A DNA stretch of 64,000 bases from Methylorubrum salsuginis (lineage in GTDB: Bacteria; Pseudomonadota; Alphaproteobacteria; Rhizobiales; Beijerinckiaceae), in NCBI RefSeq assembly GCF_900114375.1, contig NZ_FOSV01000004.1, forward strand, positions 219,098-283,097, given 5' to 3'. The position numbers were made by a program, and so were the translations under genes. The notes beneath the pieces are model-generated. The model worked only from the letters and a program-made list of their open reading frames with translations. It ran no database searches and had not been told where the DNA came from. Below, piece after piece: positions 1-8,313 of the stretch (its first letter is position 1; every line of letters starts with the position of its first letter).

Positions 1-1459
1 AATCCGGCACGTCGGCCGAGCGGGTCGCGTCGGCGAAGACCTGTACGGTCGGCAGCGGCTGCCACAGCAGGCCGACCTTCGGGTTCACGCCCTCGTAGGT
101 CGCGTCGGCGTAGCGCGGGACCGGATTCAGCGGCGGGAAGCCGCCCTTGTTGCTGTAGGTGCGGTTCGAGGAGAAGGCCTTGGCCCCGGTCATCAGCGCG
201 AGGTCGGGCAGGAACCAGAACCGGTTCTCGGCATAGGCCTCGTAGTTCGAGGCGCTCTGGACAGCGCGCAGGGTCTGGGCGCCGCGCAAACCGGCGACGT
301 TCTGGAATTGCCGGGCATCGTTGATCCCGGCGAACGCCCGCAGGCCGAGGAGCAGGTCGTTGCGATAGCCCGCGATATCGAAGGTGCCGGACCAGTGGGG
401 CGAGACGCCGTAGGTCCAGCCGTCCTGATCGATCACCTGAAAGATCGGATGGTAGAGGTTCTTGTGGATCGCCCAGGAATCGATGTCGAGGCGGCCGACA
501 TCGAGTTCGAACGAGGTGCGGTTGGCGATCCGCTCGGCCTGCACCTTTCGCGATTGGTTGTTGTTCACCGCGTTGAGGTTGGCGACGCTCGGGTTCGTCA
601 GCGCCGTGTCGAGGGTCAGCGTGCCGGGCAGCTTCTGGTCTGTGTCGTAGAGGCCGACATAGAACCGCGTCTCGATGCCCGGCGCGATCCGGTAGCCGAG
701 ATTGGCGTTGAAGTTCTGCGTGCGCTGGGTCTCGTGGGTTCGATAGCCGTCCGAGTTCGTCAGCGTGCCGGAGATCAGGAAGTCGGCCGGACCCGAGATG
801 CGCGAGAACTGGAAGCTCTCGCGGAAGGTGTTGAAGCTGCCGGCCTCGAAGCGGAGGATGTTGGGCGCGAGCGCCGTGTAGGCGGTCGGCGTCACGAAGT
901 TGACCGCGCCGCCGAGCGTGGTGGCGCCGAAACTGAGCGCGTTGCCGCCCTTGAACACCTCGATGGAGCGCAGGGCCAGCGGATCGATCTGGTAGAAGTC
1001 GCCGCTGCCGTCGGCGAGGTTGAGCGGAATGCCGTCCTGCAACAGCTCGATGCCGCGCACGTGGAAGCCGCGGGCGATGCCGGAGCCGCGGATCGAGAGC
1101 CGCATCTCCTGACCGTAGCGGGTCTGCACGAACACGCCGGGCACGTCCTTGAGCACGTCGCGCACGGTGTTGGCGTAGGTGTTCTGGTAGGCGGCGGCGT
1201 CGACGAAGGCGACCGAGCCGACGGTGGATTCCACGGCCGCCCGCTGGGCGGCGAGGCTCGGCACGGTCAGCGAGCCGGCTGTCTCGCGGGGATCGGGGCG
1301 GCGTTCGCCGGCGACGCTGATCTCGGCCAGGGTCGTCGCACTGCCGGGCGGGGCTTGCGTGCGGCCGGGCGGGGCCTGGGCGATGGCGGGGGAGACGGTC
1401 GTCAGGCAGGCGAGCACAGGCAGGGCGGCACGCGGCGCGCCCCGTCGGGAAGAGGTCAT
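1..1459 (-). CDS. TonB-dependent outer-membrane receptor (C-terminus beyond window)
   Basis: Reverse-strand reading from the ATG at 1459 gives a signal peptide (about 27 residues ending in AIAQA), a possible TonB box around TLAEISV, and then a plug domain. The plug carries the typical stretches VLKDVPGVFVQ, RLSIRGSG, ELLQDGIP, SIEVFKGGNAL and LGGAVNFVTP. Beta-barrel sequence then runs off the window edge, so about 486 residues are visible and the C-terminus is missing. Such receptors move metal chelates or metal ions across the outer membrane using TonB-ExbBD energy. The substrate is inferred to be copper, because the next genes on the same strand (DUF2946, Sco, PCuAC, YcnI) are copper-related. 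A siderophore-type substrate cannot be excluded. Confidence 0.9.
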   Translation of the reverse strand, partial: MTSSRRGAPRAALPVLACLTTVSPAIAQAPPGRTQAPPGSATTLAEISVAGERRPDPRETAGSLTVPSLAAQRAAVESTVGSVAFVDAAAYQNTYANTVRDVLKDVPGVFVQTRYGQEMRLSIRGSGIARGFHVRGIELLQDGIPLNLADGSGDFYQIDPLALRSIEVFKGGNALSFGATTLGGAVNFVTPTAYTALAPNILRFEAGSFNTFRESFQFSRISGPADFLISGTLTNSDGYRTHETQRTQNFNANLGYRIAPGIETRFYVGLYDTDQKLPGTLTLDTALTNPSVANLNAVNNNQSRKVQAERIANRTSFELDVGRLDIDSWAIHKNLYHPIFQVIDQDGWTYGVSPHWSGTFDIAGYRNDLLLGLRAFAGINDARQFQNVAGLRGAQTLRAVQSASNYEAYAENRFWFLPDLALMTGAKAFSSNRTYSNKGGFPPLNPVPRYADATYEGVNPKVGLLWQPLPTVQVFADATRSADVPD

Positions 1460-1504
1460 GGCTGGACAGGTCCGTGGTCTGAAGGATCGGGAAGGGGCGA
1501 TCGA

Positions 1505-1873
1505 TCAGGCGACGGGGGGCGCTCGGACGCGGGGACGGGTGCCCGGCGGGGCGCGGGGAGAGGCGGTGACTTCGGGGCGCCAAGCGACCCGGTGAACCGG
1601 GGTGACCGGCCAGACGACGGCGGTGGCGACCGTCGGCGGAAGGGCCGGTGCGGTCACCGCGTGGGCGGCGGGGCAGCAGGGCAGGTGGGCGTGGGCCGGA
1701 TGCTTCGACGATCCGTCGGCCTCCCCCGCCTCGGGGGCGCAGAGGATGTGCGCGGGCCCGAAGTTTCCCACGAAGGCGGCCTGGCCCAGCAAGGCCTGCA
1801 GGGCGAGCGCGTAGAGCGCGGCCACGGCGACGACCGCGCGACACGCGGTCCATCCGGGCAGGCGCCTTCGCAT
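1505..1873 (-). CDS. DUF2946-like small copper-locus protein
   Basis: A 122-residue protein starting at the ATG at 1873. An N-terminal hydrophobic segment (about residues 12-35, VVAVAALYALALQALLG) acts as signal or anchor. A short Cys/His-containing region follows (HAHLPCCPAAH), then a Pro/Ala/Arg-rich tail. This layout fits the DUF2946 family, whose members often sit beside TonB-dependent copper receptors; that association is prior knowledge. The gene lies 45 bp upstream of the TonB receptor on the same strand. The Cys-Cys/His patch could bind metal, but this is inference. A similar paralogue lies at 4344-4727, at the far end of the cluster. Confidence 0.65.
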   Translation of the reverse strand: MRRRLPGWTACRAVVAVAALYALALQALLGQAAFVGNFGPAHILCAPEAGEADGSSKHPAHAHLPCCPAAHAVTAPALPPTVATAVVWPVTPVHRVAWRPEVTASPRAPPGTRPRVRAPPVA

Positions 1874-1956
1874 CGGGCCAGCTAGAGTCAAGCTTGGCCG
1901 TACGTCAATGCGGATCCGCGCGGCGGCCGCGCGATTTCCATCTCCGGGACGGCCGC

Positions 1957-2592
1957 TCAGCTGGGGCGCCCGCCCGCGACGAGCCGATGCAGTTGCTTGA
2001 GGGCGAGGGGGTGCCCGGCCCCGAGATCGAGCGGGCCGACGAAGCCGCCGTCGCGGTCCATCATGTAGACCATCAGGCTGTGCTCGATGGTGCTGCCCCC
2101 GCCAGCCAGCGGCACCCGCTTCACCTCGGCGCGGTAGGCGCGCGTCACCCGCTCGATCGCCTCGGGGCTGCCGGTCAGGCCGGTGATGCGCTCGCTGAAC
2201 GAGGCCATGTAGTCGCGCATCACCTCCGGCGTGTCCTGCTCGGGATCGACGGTGACGTAGTAGGCCTGAAGGTCGCCCCCCTCCTTCGCGAAGGCGTCGA
2301 GCAGGTTGCCGAGGTCCGCCAGCGTCGTCGGGCAGACATTGGGGCATTGGGTGAAGCCGAAGAATACGAGGAACGGCTTGCCCAGAAGCGTGCGCGAATC
2401 GAGCACGCCGCCCTTCGAGGAGTCGAGCCGGAACGAACCGCCCACCACCGAGATCGGCGGGGGCTTCGGCCCCCGCGGCAGGAACGCCACCGTCGTCCCG
2501 ACGATGGCGGCGAGCCCGAGGGCGAAGACGGCGAGGATCAGGCCGCCGCCCCGCTGCGCCCGGGGGCGCTCGGGCTCAGTGGGCATGGTCAT
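1957..2592 (-). CDS. Sco1/SenC family copper-binding protein
   Basis: A 211-residue membrane-anchored thioredoxin-fold protein. One transmembrane helix lies near residues 18-40. The copper motif FFGFTQCPNVCPTTL (CxxxC) follows, and the conserved distal histidine lies in IEHSLMVYMMD. These are the three copper ligands of Sco proteins, which deliver copper to the CuA site of cytochrome c oxidase or act as thiol reductases. The start overlaps the end of the PCuAC gene by 17 bp, so the two are probably translationally coupled. PCuAC and Sco proteins work together in CuA assembly, which makes the pairing functionally sensible. Confidence 0.93.
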   Translation of the reverse strand: MTMPTEPERPRAQRGGGLILAVFALGLAAIVGTTVAFLPRGPKPPPISVVGGSFRLDSSKGGVLDSRTLLGKPFLVFFGFTQCPNVCPTTLADLGNLLDAFAKEGGDLQAYYVTVDPEQDTPEVMRDYMASFSERITGLTGSPEAIERVTRAYRAEVKRVPLAGGGSTIEHSLMVYMMDRDGGFVGPLDLGAGHPLALKQLHRLVAGGRPS

Positions 2593-3076
2593 GGTCGTGT
2601 CCCTGATCCGGCCCCTTGGCCGCCAATCCCTCGACGACGAACTCCACCGGCACCGTGCCGGCCTTCTCGAAGGTGAGGGTGCCGGCGACGCGCTCGCCCT
2701 TCTTGAACGGCTGCTTCAGGTCGAGGAACATCAGGTGGTTGCCGCTGGGCGCCAGCGTCAGCGTGGCGCCGGGCGCGATCTCCAGGCCGTTGGGGAGCGG
2801 GGCCATCTTCATCACGCCGTTCTCCGTCGACATGGAGTGCAGCTCGGCCCGGCCCGCCGCGGTGATGCTCGCGCCGGTGAGGCGGTCGGGGCTCGCGCCC
2901 GTATTGGTGACGCTGAGATAGCCCGCCGCGACCTTGGCCCCGCCCGGCGTCGCGCGGGACCAGGGATGGTCGATCTTCAGCGGGCCCGCCTTGTAATCGT
3001 GGGCCGAGAGCGGGCCCGCCGACAGGGCGGCGAGGGCGAGCGCGAGGGCGGCAAGGCGCGAGGGACGAAGGCGCAT
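2576..3076 (-). CDS. PCuAC-family periplasmic copper chaperone
   Basis: A 166-residue secreted protein: signal peptide (about residues 1-24, ending PLSA), then the PCuAC beta-sandwich. The copper ligands H(M)...M...HxM are visible as ELHSMSTENGVMKM and, further on, NHLMFLD. The C-terminus is His/Asp-rich (GHDHDHAH), which may add a metal site. A GGAGA ribosome-binding site precedes the ATG at 3076. It overlaps the downstream sco gene. The likely role is holding periplasmic Cu(I) and handing it to Sco/CuA or an importer. Confidence 0.92.
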   Translation of the reverse strand: MRLRPSRLAALALALAALSAGPLSAHDYKAGPLKIDHPWSRATPGGAKVAAGYLSVTNTGASPDRLTGASITAAGRAELHSMSTENGVMKMAPLPNGLEIAPGATLTLAPSGNHLMFLDLKQPFKKGERVAGTLTFEKAGTVPVEFVVEGLAAKGPDQGHDHDHAH

Positions 3077-3195
3077 GGTCTGTCTCCGGTCGTGGGCGCT
3101 CCGGGCGTCGGCCGCGGGGCGCGGAGGCGTCGGGAAGAGATGGGGAGGCCGTGGGAACGGCCGGGGCGGACGCGGCGTCGCACGCCGGTCCCGGC

Positions 3196-4206
3196 TCAGT
3201 GATGATGGGCGTGGCCACCGCTCTCGGGCGCCGCGCCGGGGGCTTGGGCGGTGGGCCCCTGCGCTCCGATCGGCGCGACCGTGAAGGTCACCGGAACGGC
3301 GCCGGCCCGCTCGAAAATGAGCGTGCCGGGCACGGACTCGCCGGCCCGCAGGCCGTCGCTCAGGTCGAGGAACATCAGGTGCAGGCCGCCGGGCTTGAGC
3401 GCCACGCTCTCGCCGGGCGCGATGGACAGGCCCCCTTCGACCGGGGCCATCTTCATCACGCCGTTCTCCGTCGACATCGAATGGATCTCACCCCGCCCGG
3501 CTCGGGCGATGGTGGCGCCGGTCAGCCGGTCGGGCTCGGTGCCGGTGTTGCGCACGGTCACGTAGCCGCCCGCGACCTTGGCCCCGCCGGGTGTGGCGCG
3601 CAGCCACGGCGACTCGACGGCCAGGGCACCGGTCCTGGCCGCCGCCTCGGCCTTGACGGGGGCCGGCGCGGTCGTGTTGGCGGCGACGATCCGCACGGCG
3701 GGGGCGGGCGTCTTGAGGGCACGGGCGCCTTCGCCCTGCGCCGGAACCTCGCTCCAACGGTAACCGCCCTCGGTGCAATCCTGCTCGACGGGGAAGTAGA
3801 TCGTCGCCCCCGGCGCGAAATCGTCCGAGACGCGGGCGAGGAAGGTGAATTCGTCGACCTGATCGTCGGGCAGGCTGCCGCCGCTCCACGTGATCGTGGT
3901 GACGCCTTCGCTGACGGTGCCGTGGAACGACGGGTAGGCTTTCGCATAGGCCGAGCGCGTGGTGGCCAGCGTCCACCCGGGCTTGGGCATCGGCTTGGCC
4001 CCGGTCACGCCCTCCGGGATCGTGACGCTGACCCGGGTGGTCGGCTTGCCGTCGCAGCCGTGCATGATCTGGACGACGCCGCGATAGGCGGCGTTGGGCG
4101 CGGCCTCCTTGCGCTCCAGCACGGCATGGGCCGAGGCGGCGGTGACGAAGACGGGCAGAAGGACGAGGGCGGCCGGCAGGGCGGCGCGCGGGCGGGCGTG
4201 GGGCAT
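3196..4206 (-). CDS. YcnI (DUF1775)-PCuAC fusion, periplasmic copper protein
   Basis: A 336-residue secreted fusion. A signal peptide ends at ASA, so the mature chain begins with HAVLERKEA. An N-terminal histidine followed by a glutamate is the reported copper site of YcnI/DUF1775 domains (prior knowledge). The DUF1775 domain runs to about residue 170 (QDCTEGGYRWSEVP). An Ala/Pro linker leads to a second PCuAC domain (about 200-320) with EIHSMSTENGVMKM and HLMFLDL. A GGHAHHH tail ends the protein. The ATG at 4206 was chosen because it starts the signal peptide; the open frame itself extends further upstream. It shares the leftward cluster with a stand-alone PCuAC. Confidence 0.9.
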   Translation of the reverse strand: MPHARPRAALPAALVLLPVFVTAASAHAVLERKEAAPNAAYRGVVQIMHGCDGKPTTRVSVTIPEGVTGAKPMPKPGWTLATTRSAYAKAYPSFHGTVSEGVTTITWSGGSLPDDQVDEFTFLARVSDDFAPGATIYFPVEQDCTEGGYRWSEVPAQGEGARALKTPAPAVRIVAANTTAPAPVKAEAAARTGALAVESPWLRATPGGAKVAGGYVTVRNTGTEPDRLTGATIARAGRGEIHSMSTENGVMKMAPVEGGLSIAPGESVALKPGGLHLMFLDLSDGLRAGESVPGTLIFERAGAVPVTFTVAPIGAQGPTAQAPGAAPESGGHAHHH

Positions 4207-4343
4207 GGGCGATCCGAAAAGAAGCTGATGTCGAAGGTCGCACGCGGCTCGCTCGGCCGGCACTTTCGGCCGGCTCGGCCGGGGAGAGCGCGCGGGGCGC
4301 GATCCCGCGATGGCCGCGCGGACGGCCTGCGGGAGAGGCGGGA

Positions 4344-4727
4344 TCAGGCGAGCGGCGGCGCGCGGGCGCTGGCGATCAGGAAGGGCGGTGCGCGGGCGGC
4401 GAGGCGGGTGCGCGCCCGCCAGTCGGTCGCCGTCGCGTCCGACTCGCGCCGGGCCGGCGAACTCGCCAGCGCCGGCGGCGGGGCGGCGGACGGGGTGTGG
4501 CTCGCCGCATGGCAGCAGGCGGCGTGGGGCGGGAGCGTTGCGGACTGGCTCTCGGGCGCCGCCTCGGCCTGGGCGGCGCAGAGGAGACCGGACGCACCCG
4601 TCACCGGCAGCGTCGCGATGCCCCCGAGCAGGGCCTGGAGCACCAGCGCATAGAGCGCGACGACGGCCGTGAGCGCGCGCAGGCGGCGCGGCGCACGCCC
4701 GGTCCGGTCGCGGTGGTTCGTCGGCAT
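4344..4727 (-). CDS. DUF2946-like small copper-locus protein, second copy
   Basis: A 127-residue protein from the ATG at 4727. The N-terminal hydrophobic segment (TAVVALYALVLQALLGG) closely resembles that of the 1505-1873 protein. A Cys/His patch follows (PPHAACCHAASH), then a Pro/Ala-rich tail, so the two are probably paralogues. It is the first gene of the leftward cluster as seen here. A longer frame to 4859 exists, but the extra residues are Arg/Ala-rich and unlike a leader. The function is unknown; periplasmic metal binding is plausible from the motif and neighbours. Confidence 0.6.
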   Translation of the reverse strand: MPTNHRDRTGRAPRRLRALTAVVALYALVLQALLGGIATLPVTGASGLLCAAQAEAAPESQSATLPPHAACCHAASHTPSAAPPPALASSPARRESDATATDWRARTRLAARAPPFLIASARAPPLA

Positions 4728-5064
4728 GATCCAAGACCTAGAACAGCCGCGTGCGGGCCGCCAGCGGATTCGCGTCGCAGGCCGGGCGAGCGCCCTGCCT
4801 CCGGTCCGGCCTCGCGCAGCGGCAGCCGCGGCGCGCCGCGCTCCGGGCGTCCCGAACACGGGAAGCCCTCTTGGCCGCTATCCGTGACTCCAGCGCCCCA
4901 CCCGCGCGGTCACGTGCGCCACGGCACCAGGGGCGCCACAATATGGCCCGGAACGGCATGGCTTCTTAACGCTAAGACCCCGACAACGGCGGCACGAGGA
5001 CTTGGCGGGACTGTCGTCCCGGCCGGACCCACCGAACCGCACCTTCATCCAGAGCCCCGGATCG

Positions 5065-6357
5065 ATGCTGAAGACCGCGCGCCCCACCCGTTCCCTCGCT
5101 TTCGCTCTGGCGGCGGCCACGCTGCTGGCCGGGCCGGCCCTCGCCCGCGAGCCGGGCTTCGCCCAGGCCGAGTGGGCGCAGGACTATTCCTCGCCCTCGA
5201 CCATGCAGGTGACGCGCTCCTCGACGCCGATCCTGTCGCCGCAGACCATCGCGGCCACCGAGGCGATGGTCGAGAAGTACCGCGCCATCGTCGCCCGCGG
5301 CGGCTGGCAGCCGGTCTCCGGCGCGGCGGGTCTGCGCGTCGGCTCCCGCGGCCCGGCGGTCGCCGCCGTGCGCCAGCGCCTGATCGTGACGGGTGACCTC
5401 GACGCCAACGCGGGTGGCGCGGGCGTCTACGATTCCTACGTCGCGGCGGGCGTGAAGCGCTTCCAGGCCCGCCACGGCCTGTCGCAGACCGGCCAGATGA
5501 GCCCGGCCACCCAGGCGGCGATGAACGTCCCGGCCGACATCCGCCTGCGCCAGCTCGAGACCAACGTGATCCGCCTGCGCTCGTATTCGGGCGATCTCGG
5601 CCGGCGCTTCGTCATCACCAACATCCCGGCCGCTCTGGTGCAGACGGTCGAGAACGGGCAGGTCGTGACCCTGCACGCCGCGGGCGTGGGCAAGATCGAC
5701 CGCCAGTCGCCGATCATGAACACCAAGGCGGTGGAGATCAACTTCAACCCGACCTGGACGGTCCCGGCTTCCATCGTGAAGAAGGACCTGATCCCGAAGA
5801 TGCAGAAGGATCCGAACTACCTCACGGACAACAAGATCCGCATCCTCTCGGGCGGCCAGGAGATCTCGCCGCGCCAGGTCAACTGGAACTCGGACGAGGG
5901 CACTCGTTACACCTATCGCCAGGATTCGGGCGCCGACTTCAACTCGATGGGCGTGGTGCGCATCAACATCCCGAACCCCTACGGCGTGTTCATGCACGAC
6001 ACCAATTCCCGCGGCGTGTTCGGCGACGACTTCCGCTTCATCTCCTCGGGCTGCGTCCGCCTGCAGAACGTGCGCGAATACATCACGTGGCTGCTGAAGG
6101 AGACCCCCGGCTGGGACCGCGCCGCGGTCGAGCGCGCGGTGGAAGGCGGCCAGCGCATCGACGCGCGCCTCGCCCAGCCCGTGCCGGTCTACTGGACCTA
6201 CATCACCGCCTGGGCGACCCCGGAGGGCACCGTCCAGTTCCGCGACGACATCTACAAGCGCGACGGCGTCAACGTGCCCTCGACCCTCGAGGCGCCGACC
6301 CCGGTCGCCAGCGCCGCCGCGACCCAGCCCGAGACCTTCGAGCCGGGCGACGAGTAA
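5065..6357 (+). CDS. L,D-transpeptidase with peptidoglycan-binding domain
   Basis: A 430-residue protein that forms or edits 3-3 crosslinks in peptidoglycan, or anchors proteins to it. It has a signal peptide (ending AGPALA), a peptidoglycan-binding domain (about 90-160, GLRVGSRGPAVAAVRQRL), then the YkuD catalytic domain. The catalytic motif is visible: HDTNSRGVF followed by SSGCVRLQN with the nucleophilic cysteine. The ATG at 5065 was chosen because it starts the signal peptide; an in-frame codon at 5002 would add 21 non-leader residues. It faces away from the copper cluster, and a strong terminator follows at 6395-6427. Confidence 0.92.
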   Translation: MLKTARPTRSLAFALAAATLLAGPALAREPGFAQAEWAQDYSSPSTMQVTRSSTPILSPQTIAATEAMVEKYRAIVARGGWQPVSGAAGLRVGSRGPAVAAVRQRLIVTGDLDANAGGAGVYDSYVAAGVKRFQARHGLSQTGQMSPATQAAMNVPADIRLRQLETNVIRLRSYSGDLGRRFVITNIPAALVQTVENGQVVTLHAAGVGKIDRQSPIMNTKAVEINFNPTWTVPASIVKKDLIPKMQKDPNYLTDNKIRILSGGQEISPRQVNWNSDEGTRYTYRQDSGADFNSMGVVRINIPNPYGVFMHDTNSRGVFGDDFRFISSGCVRLQNVREYITWLLKETPGWDRAAVERAVEGGQRIDARLAQPVPVYWTYITAWATPEGTVQFRDDIYKRDGVNVPSTLEAPTPVASAAATQPETFEPGDE

Positions 6358-6394
6358 GGCCGAGCGGCTCGGTCTCTCCCGTTTCCCTCGTTGG

Positions 6395-6427
6395 GCCCCG
6401 GCGGATGTCTGTCCGCCGGGGCTTTTT
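6395..6427 (+). terminator. Rho-independent terminator of the L,D-transpeptidase gene
   Basis: A perfect 10-bp GC stem (GCCCCGGCGG pairing with CCGCCGGGGC) with an 8-nt loop is followed directly by five T residues. It lies 37 bp after the stop codon at 6357. Confidence 0.9.
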
Positions 6428-6662
6428 CATGGGCGGATCCATGGGTGGACGACTCGTCCGGGCCCGCGATGGATCGCAAGCCGCCGGCCCCGTCGTGGAA
6501 CCGCCACACTCTCCGAAAATGCGCCCCTCGGCGAGGTCGGTCGCCGCCGGCTTGCGCCTTGAGACAGCATGCCGAGTCCGATGTCCAAGACGTTGCCTCA
6601 ACCCCGTGTGGGTTTCCTGCGCGGTGAGGGATTAAAGGCGAGGGCGCCCGCGTTAACTCGAC

Positions 6663-7250
6663 ATGGTGCCAGATCGCATGCGCTCGAAACGCCCCGAAAT
6701 CGTCGATCTCCTCGTGCCGTTGCGGCGCTACGCCCGCTCGCTCACACGGGACGCGATCAAGGCGGACGACCTCGTCCACGACACTCTGGTGCGCGCGCTC
6801 GAATCTCGTGCCAACCTGCGGCCGGATACGAACCTGCGCACCTGGATGATGACGGTGCTCCACAACGTCTTCATCGACGACCAGCGCCGCAAGCGGGTCG
6901 AGGCCCGGCACGCCGATGTGCTGGTCCAGCTCTCCGACGATGTCGCGCTGCCCGCCCAGGAGGGTCAGGTGCGGCTCATGCAGATCCGCAAGGCCTTCGA
7001 GAGCCTGCCCGAGGAACAGCGCGCCGCGCTCCACCTCGTCACCCTGGAAGGCATGGCCTATGCCGACGCGGCGGAGGTGCTCGGCATCCCGATCGGCACC
7101 CTGATGTCGCGGCTCGGCCGCGGTCGCGCGGCGCTCCGCGCCTTCGAGGAGGGCAGCCGCAAGTCGCGGGGCTCGGCCTCCGCGTCCGACGAGCCCTCCG
7201 AGCGAGGACGACCGCATCTGCGCATCGTCGGCCGGGAAAGCGCCGCCTGA
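6663..7250 (+). CDS. ECF-family RNA polymerase sigma factor
   Basis: A 195-residue sigma factor with only regions 2 and 4. Region 2 (about 15-85) includes ADDLVHDTLVRALE and NLRTWMMTVLHNVFIDDQRR. Region 4 (about 105-160) includes SLPEEQRAALHLVTLEGM and the helix-turn-helix YADAAEVLGIPIGTLMSRLGRG. A basic tail ends the protein. The ATG at 6663 is used; a second ATG at 6678 is equally possible, as neither has a clear ribosome-binding site. The next gene looks like its membrane anti-sigma factor. It resembles EcfG-type factors in general form, but the partner is not NepR-like, so it is probably a separate ECF group. Confidence 0.92.
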   Translation: MVPDRMRSKRPEIVDLLVPLRRYARSLTRDAIKADDLVHDTLVRALESRANLRPDTNLRTWMMTVLHNVFIDDQRRKRVEARHADVLVQLSDDVALPAQEGQVRLMQIRKAFESLPEEQRAALHLVTLEGMAYADAAEVLGIPIGTLMSRLGRGRAALRAFEEGSRKSRGSASASDEPSERGRPHLRIVGRESAA

Positions 7251-7371
7251 TCCGGCGTTTCAGGATGCGAGAGACGACGAGAGCGCTCCCGGTGCGAGGG
7301 GGCGAAGGAAGAGGCATCGGGCCAGAAGGTCGAAAGGCTTGGCTGGCGGAAAGGACAATCGGAGTGGGCTG

Positions 7372-8154
7372 ATGGTCGACCCGATCACGCAAACCGATCT
7401 CATCGCCTATGTCGATGGCGAACTCGACCCGATGCGCCGCGTCGAGGTCGAAGCGCATCTCGCGCGCCATCCCGAGGACGCCGTCGTGGTGATGGCGGAC
7501 CTGCGGGACCGCGACGCCCTGCGCGAGGCCTTCGCGCAGCCGGTCGCGCTGCCGATGTCCGGCGGCCCCGAGCGCCTGCGCTCCGGCGCCCGCCGCATCG
7601 ACCGGGCGCTGGCGTGGCAGCGGGTCGGCAACCGCCTGCGCCGGGCCGCCGCCATCGCCGTCCTCGTCGGCGCCGGCTGGCTCGCGCATACCGAGATCGG
7701 CACCTTCGGCGTGCCGATCTCCATCGCCTCGCCGATCGACCCGGCCCTGGCCGAGGAGGCGCAGCAGGCGCGCGAAGCGGTGCAGATCCGGGCTCGCACG
7801 GTCTCGCAGCGCGCGAGCGCGGCCTATGACACCGCCGATCTCGAAGCCGCCACCGGCATCGATCTGCCGGAGATGCCGAACGGCTGGGTCGTTCGCGACG
7901 TGCAGATCTTCCCCGGCCGCCACGGCACCGGCGTCGAGATCGAGATCGAGGCGAAGGACATCGGCGAGCTGTCGCTCTTCGCCAAGCGCAGCAGCGGCAC
8001 GGTCGTCCCCGAGGGCAGCGAGCCGGTGACCCGCTCGGGCGACGGCACCACCGCCTACTGGCGCAACGGCCACACCGCCTACGCCCTCAGCGGCCCGCGC
8101 GACGAGCCCGGCCTGCACGCCGCCGCCGCCCGCCTCGCCTCCCTACGCCACTGA
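7372..8154 (+). CDS. Membrane anti-sigma factor
   Basis: A 260-residue protein. The N-terminal cytoplasmic part (DLIAYVDGELDPMRRVEVEAHL) has the helical layout of anti-sigma (ZAS-type) domains, but the zinc-binding HxxxCxxC cysteines are absent. One transmembrane helix lies around residues 88-106 (AAAIAVLVGAGWLAH), followed by a periplasmic domain of about 150 residues. The ATG at 7372 is preceded by CGGAGTGGG and is preferred to upstream TTG codons. The position after the ECF sigma gene supports a sigma/anti-sigma pair in which an envelope signal frees the sigma factor; the signal is unknown. Confidence 0.8.
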   Translation: MVDPITQTDLIAYVDGELDPMRRVEVEAHLARHPEDAVVVMADLRDRDALREAFAQPVALPMSGGPERLRSGARRIDRALAWQRVGNRLRRAAAIAVLVGAGWLAHTEIGTFGVPISIASPIDPALAEEAQQAREAVQIRARTVSQRASAAYDTADLEAATGIDLPEMPNGWVVRDVQIFPGRHGTGVEIEIEAKDIGELSLFAKRSSGTVVPEGSEPVTRSGDGTTAYWRNGHTAYALSGPRDEPGLHAAAARLASLRH

Positions 8155-8186
8155 TCCGAACCGCGCCGTCGGCGCTTCACGTCCCG

Positions 8187-8224
8187 AGCCCCGTTCCGGA
8201 TTTCCCGATCCGGCGCGGGGCTTT
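8187..8224 (+). terminator. Terminator of the sigma/anti-sigma operon
   Basis: An outer stem AGCCCCG/CGGGGCT encloses an inner TCCGGA/TCCGG stem and ends in TTT. It starts 33 bp after the anti-sigma stop codon. The short T-run makes it weaker than the one at 6395. Confidence 0.6.
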
Positions 8225-8313
8225 GCGTCTCCGCCGATCACGGTCGCGGGATTGGCCCTACCCATTCCCGGCCCGCGCCTTATTCCCGTTGTGTTCGCCG
8301 CAGCCTCGGGTCC

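Noticed and set aside
308..1885. A 525-codon forward frame at the window start
   Set aside because: It is opposite the TonB receptor and DUF2946-like gene and lacks any recognisable feature.
4951..4976. A second EcfG-like promoter (GGAAC ... CGCT) before the L,D-transpeptidase gene
   Set aside because: The spacer is 15 nt and the -10 element is CGCT where CGTT is expected, so it misses the consensus in two respects.
6663..7250. Assigning this ECF sigma factor as EcfG itself
   Set aside because: Its neighbour is a membrane anti-sigma factor, and no phyR or nepR adjoins it, so the general stress sigma is probably encoded elsewhere.
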